Origin: MGBC102946 sp022793145
GTDB taxonomy: Bacteria > Bacillota_I > Bacilli_A > RF39 > UBA660
Direction: 5' to 3'
Length of the DNA stretch: 14,850 nt
Assembly (NCBI GenBank): GCA_947426265.1
Contig: CANEDJ010000037.1
Span: 1-14,850, forward strand
Shown here: in pieces, positions 14,114 to 14,850 of the stretch
Numbering within the stretch: the first letter of the stretch is position 1
How the letters are laid out: each line of letters opens with the position of its first letter
The notes under the pieces: generated by a model
Seen by the model: only the letters and a program-made list of their open reading frames with translations
Databases searched by the model: none
Told to the model about the DNA's origin: nothing
Position numbers and translations under genes: made by a program

Positions 14114-14850
14114 ATTTCTTTCTATAACCAACGTATCTAATTTCGTTCTTATTTTGAACAATAATAACTTTTTCTTTATCAAATTCCTCTTGAGTACAAA
14201 TTTTATGAGAAGCTAATCCATTGTCTTGAACGATATAATCAGGTACTCCAAAACCTTTTTCTCTATAAAGTTTCATTCCATTTGGTACTTCTATTATTTT
14301 TTTATTAGATGATGGAGCAGTTATTTGTTCTTTCTTTTGTTTTTTAACATCTGTTTTAAGAGTAGAACTATTAACTCCTGTATCTCCACTTGAGGCAAAA
14401 GATATTCCATTAATGATACTAAAAACTAAAATAGCTAAGACAAGTGGCAAAACATTAGAAACTATAAGTAAGAGTAAAGGAAGAATAATATAATAGATCA
14501 AATTATTTATTACCAATGTTTTTACTTGTGAAATATCAGCTTTATATATAACTATAAATGGAATAAAACAAAAAGCTAAAAATATAAATGCAAATATTAA
14601 AGTTAAATTTTTATTTTCTTTAACAGAGAATAATATCATTAAAGAAATAGATATAAGAAAACCAATAATAGAAGTAAAAAATATGATTTTAGATTTTTTA
14701 GAGGATTTTTTAAAATATAAAATTAAAATCATAATGAGGGATAATACCCCAAAGAAAATAAGTAAATATTTTATAACATCGTTATAATAAATTGAAAAAA
14801 TGCTAGAAGAAAATTTAAAATGAAATCCATTTCTTACATAAAACAAAATG
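14112..14850 (-). CDS. Multi-pass membrane protein with a polar C-terminal domain, 5' end may be missing
   Basis: The function is not recognised. The frame has a TTG at 14846 with no visible Shine-Dalgarno and stays open to the window edge, so the true start may be upstream. About 244 residues are seen. Four or five hydrophobic segments lie at about 26-44, 54-73, 82-101 and 113-147, the last probably two helices. Then comes a polar linker (SSGDTGVNSS, then a Lys/Gln-rich stretch) and a C-terminal domain of about 60 residues with VPNGMKLYREKGFGVPDYIV and a final RYVGYRKK. The gene is first in the visible cargo run, 13 bp before the large surface-protein gene, consistent with one transcript from a promoter to the right. 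Confidence 0.75.
   Translation of the reverse strand, partial: ILFYVRNGFHFKFSSSIFSIYYNDVIKYLLIFFGVLSLIMILILYFKKSSKKSKIIFFTSIIGFLISISLMILFSVKENKNLTLIFAFIFLAFCFIPFIVIYKADISQVKTLVINNLIYYIILPLLLLIVSNVLPLVLAILVFSIINGISFASSGDTGVNSSTLKTDVKKQKKEQITAPSSNKKIIEVPNGMKLYREKGFGVPDYIVQDNGLASHKICTQEEFDKEKVIIVQNKNEIRYVGYRKK

Larger units (their letters stand above)
8590..14850. mobile_element. Skin-like sigK intervening element, one end visible
   Basis: Everything to the right of the AATGA core appears to belong to an element interrupting sigK: a large serine recombinase at the boundary and a run of four exported or membrane cargo genes on the same strand. The sigma-K N-terminal half is not found to 14850, so the element exceeds 6.2 kb. 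I see no capsid, tail, lysis, replication or conjugation genes in this part, though the unseen remainder may hold them. The orientation (recombinase next to the 3' half of sigK and on the same strand) differs from the B. subtilis layout as I recall it. Confidence 0.72.

Noticed and set aside
8590..14850. A prophage
   Set aside because: Apart from the recombinase, no phage structural, lysis, packaging or replication gene is visible in this part of the element.
1..14850. tRNA, rRNA, CRISPR array or riboswitch
   Set aside because: No cloverleaf, rRNA segment, regularly spaced repeats or recognisable riboswitch core was seen on either strand.

Overview
The window comes from a low-GC, AT-rich Bacillota (Firmicutes) genome with strong Shine-Dalgarno sequences. 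The carboxy-terminal half of a sigma-K-type sporulation sigma factor points to a spore-forming lineage, perhaps a gut member of the Bacilli/Erysipelotrichia or Clostridia. The genus cannot be named from this sequence.

Left part (1-8222, chromosomal backbone). A HIT-family nucleotide hydrolase on the minus strand is divergent from a sufC-sufD-sufS iron-sulfur assembly operon. The operon ends in a terminator with no sufU or sufB next to it. A membrane-anchored HtrA-like serine protease follows on the minus strand. It has no PDZ domain and instead carries a cadherin-like beta-sandwich and a further C-terminal domain. Divergent from it is a two-gene unit, an AlgI-type MBOAT membrane protein and a DHHW/AlgJ-like partner. 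By eye, key catalytic residues look replaced in both. A small lipoprotein gene with its own promoter and a bidirectional terminator closes this part.

Junction (about 8588-8606). On the minus strand the sigma-K coding sequence begins abruptly at an AATGA core that lies in a short dyad. Directly upstream, and sharing that core as its stop codon, is a 583-residue large serine recombinase. This is the arrangement of a 'skin'-type sigK intervening element: the gene is split by a mobile element and rejoined by the recombinase in the mother cell during sporulation. Only the sigK 3' half and one end of the element are visible; the 5' half must lie beyond 14850.

Right part (8590-14850, element cargo). 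Upstream of the recombinase, on the same strand, is a tightly spaced run of four genes whose products are all membrane-bound or exported: a multi-pass membrane protein, a 695-residue single-anchor surface protein, and two lipoproteins. The lipoproteins have nearly identical leader DNA, and a 26-bp translation-start block is repeated at two of the genes. No phage structural, replication or conjugation genes are seen. The cargo function is not recognised.

Promoters on the chromosomal side share a pattern: a 17-bp spacer where a -35 box is seen, often an extended TGn -10, and very short leaders. This helps choose start codons for the HIT, HtrA-like and MBOAT genes.
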